Source: Fusobacterium varium
GTDB lineage: Bacteria; Fusobacteriota; Fusobacteriia; Fusobacteriales; Fusobacteriaceae
Assembly (NCBI GenBank): GCA_021531615.1
Contig: JADYUE010000015.1
Span: forward strand, 1-43,786
DNA: 43,786 bases
Direction of reading: 5' to 3'
Numbering within the stretch: position 1 is the first letter of the stretch; each line of letters opens with the position of its first letter. Made by a program: the position numbers and the translations under genes. Under the pieces are notes generated by a model. It was not told the origin of the DNA, ran no database searches, and saw only the letters and a program-made list of their open reading frames with translations. Of the stretch, positions 1-6,666 are shown piece by piece.

Positions 1-2
1 CA

Positions 3-68
3 ATTGCTAAACAAAAAGATCTACTTTCTGCTTATGAATACTATATAACTAATAATCCAGTTGTATAG
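3..68 (+). CDS. C-terminal end of an unidentified protein (partial)
   Basis: An open frame enters from the left edge and stops at TAG 66-68, giving 21 residues ending in YYITNNPVV. It is followed at once by a strong rho-independent terminator, as expected for the end of a real gene. Too little is visible to name a family. The polar, Tyr/Asn-rich tail has no recognisable motif. Confidence 0.5.
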   Translation: MAKQKDLLSAYEYYITNNPVV

Positions 69-70
69 AA

Positions 71-121
71 AAAGGGGGAATGGGGGTAACCAATGGGGCT
101 GGTTATCCCTTTTTATTTCTC
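71..121 (+). terminator. Rho-independent terminator of the left-edge gene
   Basis: A stem GGGGTAACCA / TGGTTATCCC with a short G-rich loop is followed by TTTTTATTTCT. It lies just after the stop codon at 68 and reads in the + direction. It separates this gene from the convergent small-peptide cassettes. Confidence 0.8.
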
Positions 122-156
122 CTACAAACCCCGTAGGGTGTGAGGTCAGAAATAGA

Positions 157-264
157 CTATTTGTATTTTCTTACTAACAAAATAACAATGATAAGAAGTA
201 ATCCAATTAAGAGAATTACCCCTCCATCAAGGTAAATTGTTAGATGCTGAACTGTTACAGTCAT
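157..264 (-). CDS. 35-residue membrane-spanning peptide, cassette 1 (type I toxin-like)
   Basis: The frame starts at ATG 264 seven bases after a perfect AAGGAGG and ends at TAG. The peptide begins MTVTVQHLTIYLDGG, continues with one uninterrupted hydrophobic stretch (about residues 16-31, rich in Leu/Ile/Val) and ends in the basic tail VRKYK. Small size, one transmembrane helix and a charged C-terminus are the usual architecture of type I toxins (Fst, TisB and Ibs classes). I recognise no sequence homology to a named family. Cassettes 1 and 3 differ by silent changes (CAG/CAA) and conservative replacements (Ile/Val, Lys/Arg), which supports translation. Function is inferred; a small regulatory membrane peptide is the alternative. 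Confidence 0.75.
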   Translation of the reverse strand: MTVTVQHLTIYLDGGVILLIGLLLIIVILLVRKYK

Positions 265-388
265 CTCTGTACCTCCTTGAATATTTGTTTTCTACCTTGC
301 TTAAGGGCAGAATAAAAGCCGTAAACGAATTTACGGCTAATATTCTAAGCTTAATTAACAAATATTCAAGTTCCCCATACGGGTTGGT
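265..388 (-). ncRNA. Structured leader of cassette 1, stem abutting the Shine-Dalgarno
   Basis: From the predicted start near 388 the leader runs about 124 nt. A perfect 14-bp outer stem pairs 357-370 with 276-289, its 3' arm ending inside the AAGGAGG. Inside lie a second helix (GCTTA/TAAGC, GAATA/TATTC) and a terminal hairpin GCCGTAAA-TTCG-TTTACGGC with a UUCG tetraloop. The layout would limit ribosome access until the stem is opened or processed. Confidence 0.75.
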
Positions 389-394
389 ACTTTA

Positions 395-423
395 ATTATA
401 GCAACTATATATCAAAAAGTCAA
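395..423 (-). promoter_or_regulatory. Sigma70 promoter of cassette 1
   Basis: On the - strand, TTGACT (418-423) and TATAAT (395-400) are separated by exactly 17 bases. The same arrangement recurs in the other two cassettes. This predicts strong constitutive transcription starting near 388. Confidence 0.85.
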
Positions 424-504
424 TTTACATAAAATAAATTCACTAAAATTAAATTTTTATGGAATCTCCACACAAACCCCGTAGGGTGTGAGGTCAGAAA
501 TAGA

Positions 505-612
505 CTATTTGTATTTTCTTACTAACAAAATAACAATGATAAGAAGTAATCCAATTAAGAGAATTACCCCTCCATCAAAGTAAATTGTTAGATGCTGAAC
601 TGTTACAGTCAT
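505..612 (-). CDS. 35-residue membrane-spanning peptide, cassette 2 (type I toxin-like)
   Basis: This is the second copy of the small peptide, starting at ATG 612 behind AAGGAGG with the same seven-base spacing. It differs from cassette 1 by a single residue (Leu12 to Phe, IYFDGG). The hydrophobic helix and basic VRKYK tail are unchanged. The near-identity of three copies next to each other points either to recent duplication or to strong purifying selection on the peptide. Confidence 0.75.
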   Translation of the reverse strand: MTVTVQHLTIYFDGGVILLIGLLLIIVILLVRKYK

Positions 613-739
613 CTCTGTACCTCCTTATAAAGTTTTGATGTCTACCTTGTTCAAGGGCAGAATAAAAGCCCCCAAAATTGAGGGCTGATATTCTGAACTT
701 GATTCATCAAAACTTATAAGTTTACCCATACGGGTTGGT
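613..739 (-). ncRNA. Structured leader of cassette 2
   Basis: The outer stem pairs 705-720 (CATCAAAACTTATAAG) with 624-640 (CTTATAAAGTTTTGATG), with one bulged base. Its sequence is unrelated to that of cassette 1, but it occupies the same place beside the Shine-Dalgarno. The inner helix GTTCA/TTGAAC again precedes GAATA/TATTC, and the tip hairpin is GCCCTCA/TGGGGGC. The changes are compensatory, so pairing rather than sequence is conserved. Confidence 0.75.
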
Positions 740-745
740 ACTTTA

Positions 746-774
746 ATTATAGCAACTATATATCAAAAAGTCAA
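746..774 (-). promoter_or_regulatory. Sigma70 promoter of cassette 2
   Basis: TTGACT (769-774), a 17-base spacer and TATAAT (746-751) on the - strand repeat the cassette 1 promoter base for base across both hexamers and the spacer. Confidence 0.85.
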
Positions 775-855
775 TTTACATAAAATAAATTCACTAAAAT
801 TAAATTTTTATGGAATCTCCACACAAACCCCGTAGGGTGTGAGGTCAGAAATTGA

Positions 856-963
856 CTATCTGTACTTTCTTACTAACAAAATAACAATGAGAAAAAGTAA
901 TCCAATTAAGAGAACTACCCCTCCATCAAGGTAAATTGTTAGATGTTGAACTGTTACAGTCAT
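856..963 (-). CDS. 35-residue membrane-spanning peptide, cassette 3 (type I toxin-like)
   Basis: The third copy starts at ATG 963 behind AAGGAGG. Compared with cassette 1 it has Ile17 to Val, Leu24-Ile25 changed to Phe-Leu and Lys35 to Arg, plus silent changes. The MTVTVQHLTIYLDGG head, the hydrophobic span and the basic tail are kept. It is the most diverged copy, in both peptide and leader, and is probably the oldest branch. Confidence 0.75.
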   Translation of the reverse strand: MTVTVQHLTIYLDGGVVLLIGLLFLIVILLVRKYR

Positions 964-1110
964 CTCTGTACCTCCTTATGATTAATAGATTCTACTGTCT
1001 ACAAGTGCGTTACTCCTTGTAAACATGAAATAAGCTTCCACCGAAGTGAAAGCCTATCTCATAACGCATTTTTTTATCTATTAACCATAAGTTTCCCCAT
1101 ACGGGTTGGT
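964..1110 (-). ncRNA. Structured leader of cassette 3
   Basis: The outer stem pairs 1076-1091 with 975-990 (16 bp with one G-U pair, CTTATGGTTAATAGAT against ATCTATTAATCATAAG). Inside are GCGTTA/TAACGC and a 15-bp hairpin closed by a UUCG tetraloop (…TTTCAC-TTCG-GTGGAA…). The leader is about 20 nt longer than in the other copies and almost unalignable with them, yet keeps the same fold. Confidence 0.75.
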
Positions 1111-1116
1111 ACTTTA

Positions 1117-1145
1117 ATTATAACAACTCTATCTCAAAAAGTCAA
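1117..1145 (-). promoter_or_regulatory. Sigma70 promoter of cassette 3
   Basis: TTGACT (1140-1145), 17 bases and TATAAT (1117-1122) are found on the - strand. The spacer differs slightly from the other two copies, but both hexamers and their distance are intact. Confidence 0.8.
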
Positions 1146-1202
1146 ATTGCAGAAAGTAAAATCAATAAAATAAAGTTTTAATGAAAGGTTTAAATTTTTT
1201 TA

Positions 1203-2774
1203 TTAATTTGTTCCCATCTTATAAAGTTCCTCTTTCATAAAGTGAACCTTTCTTTCAGGCAACAATATTGTCAACACATCTCCAGCCTCAATTACTGTGT
1301 TACCCTTAGGTATAAACTCATGCTCACTTCTCATAATTGCCACAACTAGTACATCTTCTGCCCACTTAACATCTGAAATCTTCTTACCATCAAGTTCAGA
1401 CTCACCAGATACAGGGATAGAGATAATTGTTTTCTTGCTCTCCTCAACCTTGTTAACCTCAACATCTTTAGCCATTCTCTCATAAAGAATTTCATAGATT
1501 GGCTCAAGCCCTAAAAGATCAGTTATATAGTAAGCTATTACAGAAACAAGTACCAAAGCTAAAAGATGATCAAAGTTTCCAGTCATCTCAAGTATTAGCA
1601 CAGCCCCAGTTATAGGAGCTCTTACAACTGCCACAAAATATCCAGCCATTCCAAGTACCATATAGTGAGGTATAAACTCTCTACCAACACCTAACAGATC
1701 AACTAATACCATTCCATAGATCTTTCCAAGAATTGCCCCAAGTACAAGCATAGGCAAGAAAATTCCCCCAGCAAAACCAGTTGCATAAGATATAGCAGTA
1801 AATAGAAGTTTAATAATAAATATCACTATTAAAAGTTGAATTGTTCTATTTCCTCCAGCCATCTCCTCAACAAGCTCATGCCCTCCACCTGTTACCTCTG
1901 GCAAGAACATACAGAATAGGAATGAAGTTGTCATTACAAATGAAACTTTTGCCCATCTTGGAAGTTTAGCCCCTTTGTAAATATCTTGCACTTTGATAAG
2001 TGTCATTGTGAAAAGTTTTCCAAAGAAAGCTATTAAAATTCCAAATAGCACAAACAATATAACTTGAAGATATGGACTAATTGACTTAGGATAACCGATA
2101 GACAGATCAAAGGCAGTTTGCATGCCAAACATTCTTCTACCAACAAAGTCTGAGGCTATACTAGCCATAAAAGTACAGATTAAAAGTTTTGAAGATATAA
2201 ATTTGTGCAACTCCTCAAGAGCAAACATAACCCCTGCCAGAGGAGCTCCAAAAGCCCCAGCAAGCCCTGCACTAGCTCCACTTGTAACTAAGTACTTCTT
2301 CTCCACAGAATTCCTATTAAAGAGTTTTGTAGCCCCATAGCCTATATATGATCCCAGTTGCACAGATGGTCCCTCTCTCCCTAGAGAAAGTCCACAACCA
2401 ATTCCCAATAATCCACCAACAAATTTGGCTATAAGTTCCCAAAACCATTTTCCATAATCTAGCTGTCTTAATATTATTCCCTTAACTTGTGGTATTCCAC
2501 TTCCTGAAGTTTTAGGAAACTTTCTAGCAATAAAATCAACAATTAATCCTATTGCTATAAAAACAGCCCATACTCCTATTAAAACCATAGGATGATCCAA
2601 CTCATCTCTTCCGAAAAGAGTCATTCTCAGATGGTTTGCCCAATTTAGCCCCCATCTGTACACAGAAACTGTAAACCCTGTCAAAGCCCCTACTATTAAA
2701 CAAAGTAGATAGAGTTTTCCACTTCCTTTTTGCAGCATCTTTAAATTATCCTCTGCTGTTTTTTCAGAATTCAT
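1203..2774 (-). CDS. clcA: ClC-type chloride transporter with C-terminal TrkA-C domain
   Basis: A 523-residue multi-span inner-membrane protein that moves chloride, probably as a Cl-/H+ exchanger. It carries the ClC signatures GSGIPQVK (about residues 91-98), GREGPSVQ (132-139, with the gating glutamate) and GGIFLP. The pair EE in PLAGVMFALEEL (187-188) matches the internal proton glutamate of exchanger-type ClCs. The last ~70 residues form a TrkA-C (RCK_C) ligand-binding domain, a common fusion. I chose ATG 2774 because GGAGG lies 7 bases upstream; the longer frame from 2837 runs through the promoter. It has its own promoter downstream of the racemase-like gene. The GREGP motif argues against a fluoride-type ClC. 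Confidence 0.92.
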   Translation of the reverse strand: MNSEKTAEDNLKMLQKGSGKLYLLCLIVGALTGFTVSVYRWGLNWANHLRMTLFGRDELDHPMVLIGVWAVFIAIGLIVDFIARKFPKTSGSGIPQVKGIILRQLDYGKWFWELIAKFVGGLLGIGCGLSLGREGPSVQLGSYIGYGATKLFNRNSVEKKYLVTSGASAGLAGAFGAPLAGVMFALEELHKFISSKLLICTFMASIASDFVGRRMFGMQTAFDLSIGYPKSISPYLQVILFVLFGILIAFFGKLFTMTLIKVQDIYKGAKLPRWAKVSFVMTTSFLFCMFLPEVTGGGHELVEEMAGGNRTIQLLIVIFIIKLLFTAISYATGFAGGIFLPMLVLGAILGKIYGMVLVDLLGVGREFIPHYMVLGMAGYFVAVVRAPITGAVLILEMTGNFDHLLALVLVSVIAYYITDLLGLEPIYEILYERMAKDVEVNKVEESKKTIISIPVSGESELDGKKISDVKWAEDVLVVAIMRSEHEFIPKGNTVIEAGDVLTILLPERKVHFMKEELYKMGTN

Positions 2775-2808
2775 CTTGATTCCTCCATAATTAATAATGT
2801 ACTTTGTT

Positions 2809-2837
2809 ATTTTATCCCTTTTTTTAAAGTAATACAA
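2809..2837 (-). promoter_or_regulatory. Promoter of the ClC transporter gene
   Basis: TTGTAT (2832-2837) and TAAAAT (2809-2814) lie 17 bases apart on the - strand, between the racemase-like gene and the chosen ATG. This supports separate transcription and the downstream start. Confidence 0.55.
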
Positions 2838-2843
2838 GTGTTT

Positions 2844-3635
2844 TTAGAAAATTAAAAACATATTTCTTAAATCTTTCTCTTCAAACAATCTTCTAGCAAC
2901 TTTTTTAAACTCATCTCTATCCCCATTTATATAAAATTCTATTCTTCCCTTTTTATTTCCCTCTTTTAATAGATCTTTTTGCCCCAAAATTCTAAATAGC
3001 TCTATTACACTTTCAACTGATGAATCTACAATCTTTTTATTAAAAAACTTCTTAATATCATTTAATATAAATGGATAGTGAGTTCCACCTAAAATTAATG
3101 TATCTGCATCTTTTGGAATCTCATCTAAATACCCCTTTAAAATCTCCAATCTATTTTCATAGTTCTCCCAACCTTTTTCCAACATTGTACACAGAGTTTT
3201 ACAAGGGATTTGATAGACCTCTGCCTCTGGACAAGATTTTTTAATGCTCTCTTTATATATATTGGAATTTATTGTAAAATCTGATCCCATAACTGCTATC
3301 TTTTTATTTTCACTTTCTAAAATAGCTGCCTTTACTCCTCCATCTATCATCCCAATAATTGGCACACTGTATCTCTCTCTTAGAAACTCCAAAGAGGCAG
3401 CAGAAAATATACTACAAGCTATAACTACCCCTTTACAATTATTTTTTAAAAGAAACTCCATTATATTTACACTAAACTCTTGTATATCTTTTCTACTTTT
3501 TTCACTATATGGATTATTTTTCCAATCTCCATAATAGATTATATTCTCCCTAGGCAATAACTCTCTTATTTTTTGCAAAATCGTCAGCCCACCTATTCCA
3601 GAATCGAAAATACCTATTGAAGAATCTCTATTCAT
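2844..3635 (-). CDS. murI: Glutamate racemase-like protein lacking the second catalytic cysteine
   Basis: At 263 residues it has the length and fold of glutamate racemase, which makes D-glutamate for peptidoglycan in the cytoplasm. FDSGIGG near the N-terminus keeps the Asp11-Ser12 pair. The first catalytic region is VIACSIFS: Cys74 is present, but the usual following Asn-Thr is Ser-Ile. The second region is LILGGTHYP instead of LGCTHYP, so the second acid/base cysteine is Gly184 (codon GGA). The two-cysteine racemase mechanism should therefore not work normally. It may be a diverged amino-acid racemase, a moonlighting homologue or a degenerate copy. The start has GGGAGGGG seven bases upstream. 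Family certain, activity doubtful. Confidence 0.8.
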   Translation of the reverse strand: MNRDSSIGIFDSGIGGLTILQKIRELLPRENIIYYGDWKNNPYSEKSRKDIQEFSVNIMEFLLKNNCKGVVIACSIFSAASLEFLRERYSVPIIGMIDGGVKAAILESENKKIAVMGSDFTINSNIYKESIKKSCPEAEVYQIPCKTLCTMLEKGWENYENRLEILKGYLDEIPKDADTLILGGTHYPFILNDIKKFFNKKIVDSSVESVIELFRILGQKDLLKEGNKKGRIEFYINGDRDEFKKVARRLFEEKDLRNMFLIF

Positions 3636-3655
3636 CTTTCAACCCCTCCCATAAT

Positions 3656-3684
3656 GTTTTAATATTATTTTATTTGTAATACAA
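3656..3684 (-). promoter_or_regulatory. Possible promoter of the racemase-like gene
   Basis: TTGTAT (3679-3684) and TAAAAC (3656-3661) lie 17 bases apart on the - strand, just upstream of the ribosome-binding site. The -10 match is weak and the region is very AT-rich, so this is tentative. Confidence 0.35.
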
Positions 3685-3692
3685 AATATTTG

Positions 3693-3814
3693 TTGACAAA
3701 TTAAATATAAAATGTTACTATAAGTTAATCCTTTCCTTTATGGTGAAATCTGTTTTTAATTAACTATTCGTATAAAAAAGAGATGAGCAAAGTTGTTGAG
3801 CTTATCTCTTTTTT
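3693..3814 (+). ncRNA. Candidate small RNA 1 (promoter to terminator)
   Basis: TTGACA (3693-3698), 17 bases and TACTAT (3716-3721) predict a start near 3728. A hairpin GAGATGAGC/GCTTATCTC flanked by A and T runs (3774-3814) ends the unit, giving a transcript of about 85 nt. The interior has no credible reading frame (only a 7-codon one without a ribosome-binding site). It contains an unpaired pyrimidine stretch TCCTTTCCTTT that could pair with Shine-Dalgarno sequences. The terminator would also work on the - strand. Confidence 0.5.
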
Positions 3815-3970
3815 ATATTCTATAATCTAAGCTATTTTGCTATCTTTAATCAATTTGAAAATTAATATTTTTTCTATAATTAACAAAAAATTTTTTATAC
3901 AATTTTAGATAATTTTAATATCATATTAAAATATCTTTAAAAAAATATATTTTGTTTAACAAAATATTTG

Positions 3971-4077
3971 TTGAAATTAAATAGAAATATGCTATAATAA
4001 AGTTGTCATAAGACATTTCCTTGAATTACATTTAATTTCTACTAAAAAAGCTCTCACTCTCAAGGGGGCTTTTTTAG
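3971..4077 (+). ncRNA. Candidate small RNA 2 (promoter to terminator)
   Basis: TTGAAA (3971-3976), 16 bases and TATAAT (3993-3998) predict a start near 4005. A 12-bp hairpin CTAAAAAAGCTC / GGGGCTTTTTTAG ending in a T run closes it at 4077, a transcript of about 73 nt. The promoter region (ATATTTGTTGA…AATTAAATA…) is clearly related to that of candidate 1, and the early transcript again carries TTTCCTT. The two may be diverged duplicates. Confidence 0.5.
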
Positions 4078-4154
4078 TTTTCAGGACAATTTATATATGA
4101 TTTTATTGTATAATAACAATTATAACTTGTCAAACTTATGGGTATATTTGCTAA

Positions 4155-4205
4155 TAAAAAATGGGCAATCTATCACACTATAAAAATAGCTAACTTCTTA
4201 CCCAT
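4155..4205 (-). terminator. Terminator of the cobalamin operon
   Basis: On the - strand, ATGGGTAA and TTGCCCAT pair (one mismatch) around a long loop and are followed by TTTTTTATT. It starts about 10 bases after the cbiJ stop codon. Confidence 0.6.
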
Positions 4206-4214
4206 TAATTAAAT

Positions 4215-4961
4215 TTATCTTTCTATCTTTTCTATTAACTCATCAATAGTGTTTGATTGGTTAGGATATCTCATAGCTGGTCTATCTAAAAATATAACCT
4301 CTATCCCCTTTCTATCACAGGCATCAATCTTTTCCCTCTCTCCACCTGTGTTTCCAGCCCTTTTAGTTACAAAGTATTTAGCATTGATCTGCTCAATCAT
4401 AGCCTCGTTCATACTTTGAGTAAAAGGTCCTTGCATAGCTATTATATTTTTTGGCAATATCCCAAACTCTTCACATCTCTTTACCATATCCCATTTAGGA
4501 AGTATTCTAAAATAGTACTTCTCTAAATTTTCACTATCTTTAAATCTCTCAATATTGTTACTACCTAAAGTTACTAAAATATTTCCTTCCAAAGTTTCAC
4601 AATATTTGATTAGCTCATCAATACTATAAAATTCAGAGTATTTTTTAGGATTGATCTTTATCTCTTCCCTCTCAAATCTATAATATTTAAGAGATAATTT
4701 TTCTGCTACTTCAATAGCATTAGATGAAACTTCCACAGCATAAGGATGGCTTATATCAACTATTGTTGTTACCCTATTTTCCAGTGCAAAGCTCTCCATT
4801 TCATCTTTTGTCAATTTTCTACAAACCACTTTAACAGGTAGTCCCTCTAAAAGTTTTCCCCCATATTCTGTGGCAGTAGTCACTATTATATCTTTATCAT
4901 CAGAGGCAAATTTCTCTAGAAACTCTCTAGAATCCTTTGTTCCCCCAATAACCCATATCAT
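4215..4961 (-). CDS. cbiJ: Cobalt-precorrin-6A reductase CbiJ
   Basis: A 248-residue cytoplasmic enzyme that reduces cobalt-precorrin-6A to 6B with NAD(P)H, a late corrin-ring step. The N-terminal MIWVIGGTKDSREF is the typical CbiJ/CobK opening. YAVEVSSNAIE and the C-terminal block VTKRAGNTGGEREKIDAC are the best family marks. It is the last gene of the operon. Its ATG overlaps the cbiH stop (ATGA), implying translational coupling, and a terminator follows. Confidence 0.93.
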   Translation of the reverse strand: MIWVIGGTKDSREFLEKFASDDKDIIVTTATEYGGKLLEGLPVKVVCRKLTKDEMESFALENRVTTIVDISHPYAVEVSSNAIEVAEKLSLKYYRFEREEIKINPKKYSEFYSIDELIKYCETLEGNILVTLGSNNIERFKDSENLEKYYFRILPKWDMVKRCEEFGILPKNIIAMQGPFTQSMNEAMIEQINAKYFVTKRAGNTGGEREKIDACDRKGIEVIFLDRPAMRYPNQSNTIDELIEKIER

Positions 4962-5689
4962 AACTTATATCCTCTAGGTGTTATCATTCTATTATCTTTT
5001 ACATAAGATTTTGAGTTTCCAATAATAACCACTGTAAACATATCTATTTCATGTTCTAAGAAATGTTCAAGATCAGTTAAAGTATAGTTTTGATCCTCTC
5101 TTCCAACATGTCTTAAAAGAGCAACTGGAGTAGTAGGAGCTTTATGTCTTAACATAATCTCTCTAGCCTCAACTATTTGAGTTGTTCTTCCATTACTTTT
5201 TGGGTTGTATAGAGAGATTACAAAATCCCCTTCACTAGCCTTGTCTATTCTCTTTGTAATAACATCCCAGTCAGTTAAAAGATCACTTAAACTGATAACA
5301 GCTTGGTCGTGCATAATAGGTGCTCCAACAAGTGCAGCTCCTGCAACTGATGCAGTTATTCCAGGGATTACTTCAACATCTATTCCACTGTCAGCAGCCA
5401 CTTCAATCATAATTCCTGCCATTCCGTAGATTCCAGCATCTCCACTACTGATAAGAGCAACTGTTTTTCCCTCTTTAGCTAATTCTAGCACTTTTTCACA
5501 TCTGTCTATCTCTTTTTTCATTCCAGATACATAGAACTCTTTATCTTTAAACTCATCTTTTACTAGATCAACATAAGTAGTGTATCCAGCTATAATATCT
5601 ACATTTTTTAGAGTTTTATAAGCTCTTACACTTATATCTTCCATGTTCCCTGGTCCAATTCCTACAACATATATTTTACCTTTATTCAT
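4958..5689 (-). CDS. cbiH: Cobalt-precorrin-3B C17-methyltransferase CbiH
   Basis: A SAM-dependent methyltransferase of about 243 residues that methylates C17 and drives ring contraction in the anaerobic route. The opening GIGPGNMEDIS, the central SSGDAGIYGMAG and VVIIGNSKSY are typical of CbiH/CobJ. I chose ATG 5689 (MNKGKIYVVG) because GAGGAG lies seven bases upstream; an in-frame ATG at 5704 has the GGAG inside its own coding sequence. The start sits three bases before the cbiG stop, so the two are tightly coupled. Confidence 0.95.
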   Translation of the reverse strand: MNKGKIYVVGIGPGNMEDISVRAYKTLKNVDIIAGYTTYVDLVKDEFKDKEFYVSGMKKEIDRCEKVLELAKEGKTVALISSGDAGIYGMAGIMIEVAADSGIDVEVIPGITASVAGAALVGAPIMHDQAVISLSDLLTDWDVITKRIDKASEGDFVISLYNPKSNGRTTQIVEAREIMLRHKAPTTPVALLRHVGREDQNYTLTDLEHFLEHEIDMFTVVIIGNSKSYVKDNRMITPRGYKL

Positions 5690-6665
5690 AAATTTTCTCC
5701 TCATAAATTGATATTGTCATTCCATCATAGATATATTTCTTTTCTAAAAATTTTCCATTTCCACTTGATGCCAATAATGCACAAGGTTCAGAAACACAAG
5801 TTACCCCTATCTGTTTTTTAACAAATTGAGAGCCTTCAAATTGATTTTCTACCTTTTTTATATCCTCTCTTGAGATTATTATCAGATCTTTTCCAAGAGT
5901 TTTAGCTGCATCTATAAGCCCAACTTCATCAGCTTTTACATCAACAGTGGCTATTTTTTTTATACTTTTCATAGAAAGATTATGCTTTTTCATAGCCATT
6001 TCTATTCCAGTTAAAATATGCTCCTCACTTGTTCCTCTCTTGCATCCTATACCTAAAACAAGATTTTTAGGGTAGATTCTTACACTTTCAATATTTTCTC
6101 TATTGGAAACTATTATAACCCCTTCAATATCTCCCTTTTTATCAAAGTCAACATTTTTAGGTAGCTTTATATCCACTCCTTTCCCATCAACTATCAATGA
6201 AGTTACATTTTTAGCCTTTTCTAAAGACTCTAACTCTCCATTGAGTTTTTGAGAAAGTGTATCAACAGCTATCTTTCCAGTTACATCTGAACTTGTAGTG
6301 ATAATTGGTAAAAGATTTAACTTCTCACCTATTATCTCTGCCAACTCATTTGCACCACCAAGGTGTCCAGAAAGTAGAGAAATCACAAAATGAGCCCCTT
6401 CATCAATAACTACAACTGCTGGATCTACATCTTTACTCTTTATTAAAGTAGATATTTTTCTAACAACTATACCAGTTGCCATTATAAAAATATGCCCATC
6501 ATAGTTATTAAACTCTTTTTCAAGGGTTTCTGTGAAATTTTCCATTTGAATTGTATCTTCAATATTGAATTTTTTCAAAGTATATATTTGAGCTTTAAGA
6601 GTGTCACCATAAAGCTTTGCCAATCTTCCAGCTCCCCTAGTAACACTCCAAATTGCAAGTTTCAT
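5682..6665 (-). CDS. cbiG: Cobalt-precorrin-5A hydrolase CbiG
   Basis: A 327-residue enzyme that opens the delta-lactone of cobalt-precorrin-5A and releases acetaldehyde in the anaerobic pathway. The N-terminal half contains the CbiG block LLSGHLGGANELAE. The C-terminal part has GIGCKRGTSEEHI and TVDVKADEVGL, the usual CbiG C-terminal domain. It starts one base after the cbiF stop codon. CbiG exists only in the oxygen-independent pathway, so it confirms the route used here. Confidence 0.95.
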   Translation of the reverse strand: MKLAIWSVTRGAGRLAKLYGDTLKAQIYTLKKFNIEDTIQMENFTETLEKEFNNYDGHIFIMATGIVVRKISTLIKSKDVDPAVVVIDEGAHFVISLLSGHLGGANELAEIIGEKLNLLPIITTSSDVTGKIAVDTLSQKLNGELESLEKAKNVTSLIVDGKGVDIKLPKNVDFDKKGDIEGVIIVSNRENIESVRIYPKNLVLGIGCKRGTSEEHILTGIEMAMKKHNLSMKSIKKIATVDVKADEVGLIDAAKTLGKDLIIISREDIKKVENQFEGSQFVKKQIGVTCVSEPCALLASSGNGKFLEKKYIYDGMTISIYEEKIYE

Positions 6666-6666
6666 C

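Larger units (their letters stand above)
124..1145 (-). repeat. Three tandem ~350 bp small-peptide cassettes
   Basis: The same module occurs three times head-to-tail. Matching points (ATG codons at 264, 612 and 963) are 348 and 351 bases apart. In - strand order each copy has a sigma70 promoter, a short invariant 5' tag (ACCAACCCGTATGGG), a structured leader, AAGGAGG, a 35-codon reading frame and an invariant 3' tag (CACCCTACGGGG). Promoter, coding part and 3' tag are almost identical between copies, while most of the leader differs. This suggests tandem duplication followed by selected divergence of the leader only. Confidence 0.9.

Noticed and set aside
124-1145. CRISPR array suggested by regularly spaced repeats
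   Set aside because: The unit is ~350 bases with a promoter, ribosome-binding site and reading frame; there are no short repeats with unique spacers.
3244-3534. 96-codon + strand open frame opposite the racemase-like gene
   Set aside because: It lies entirely inside a well-supported gene on the other strand, has no ribosome-binding site, and its composition reflects the opposite frame.
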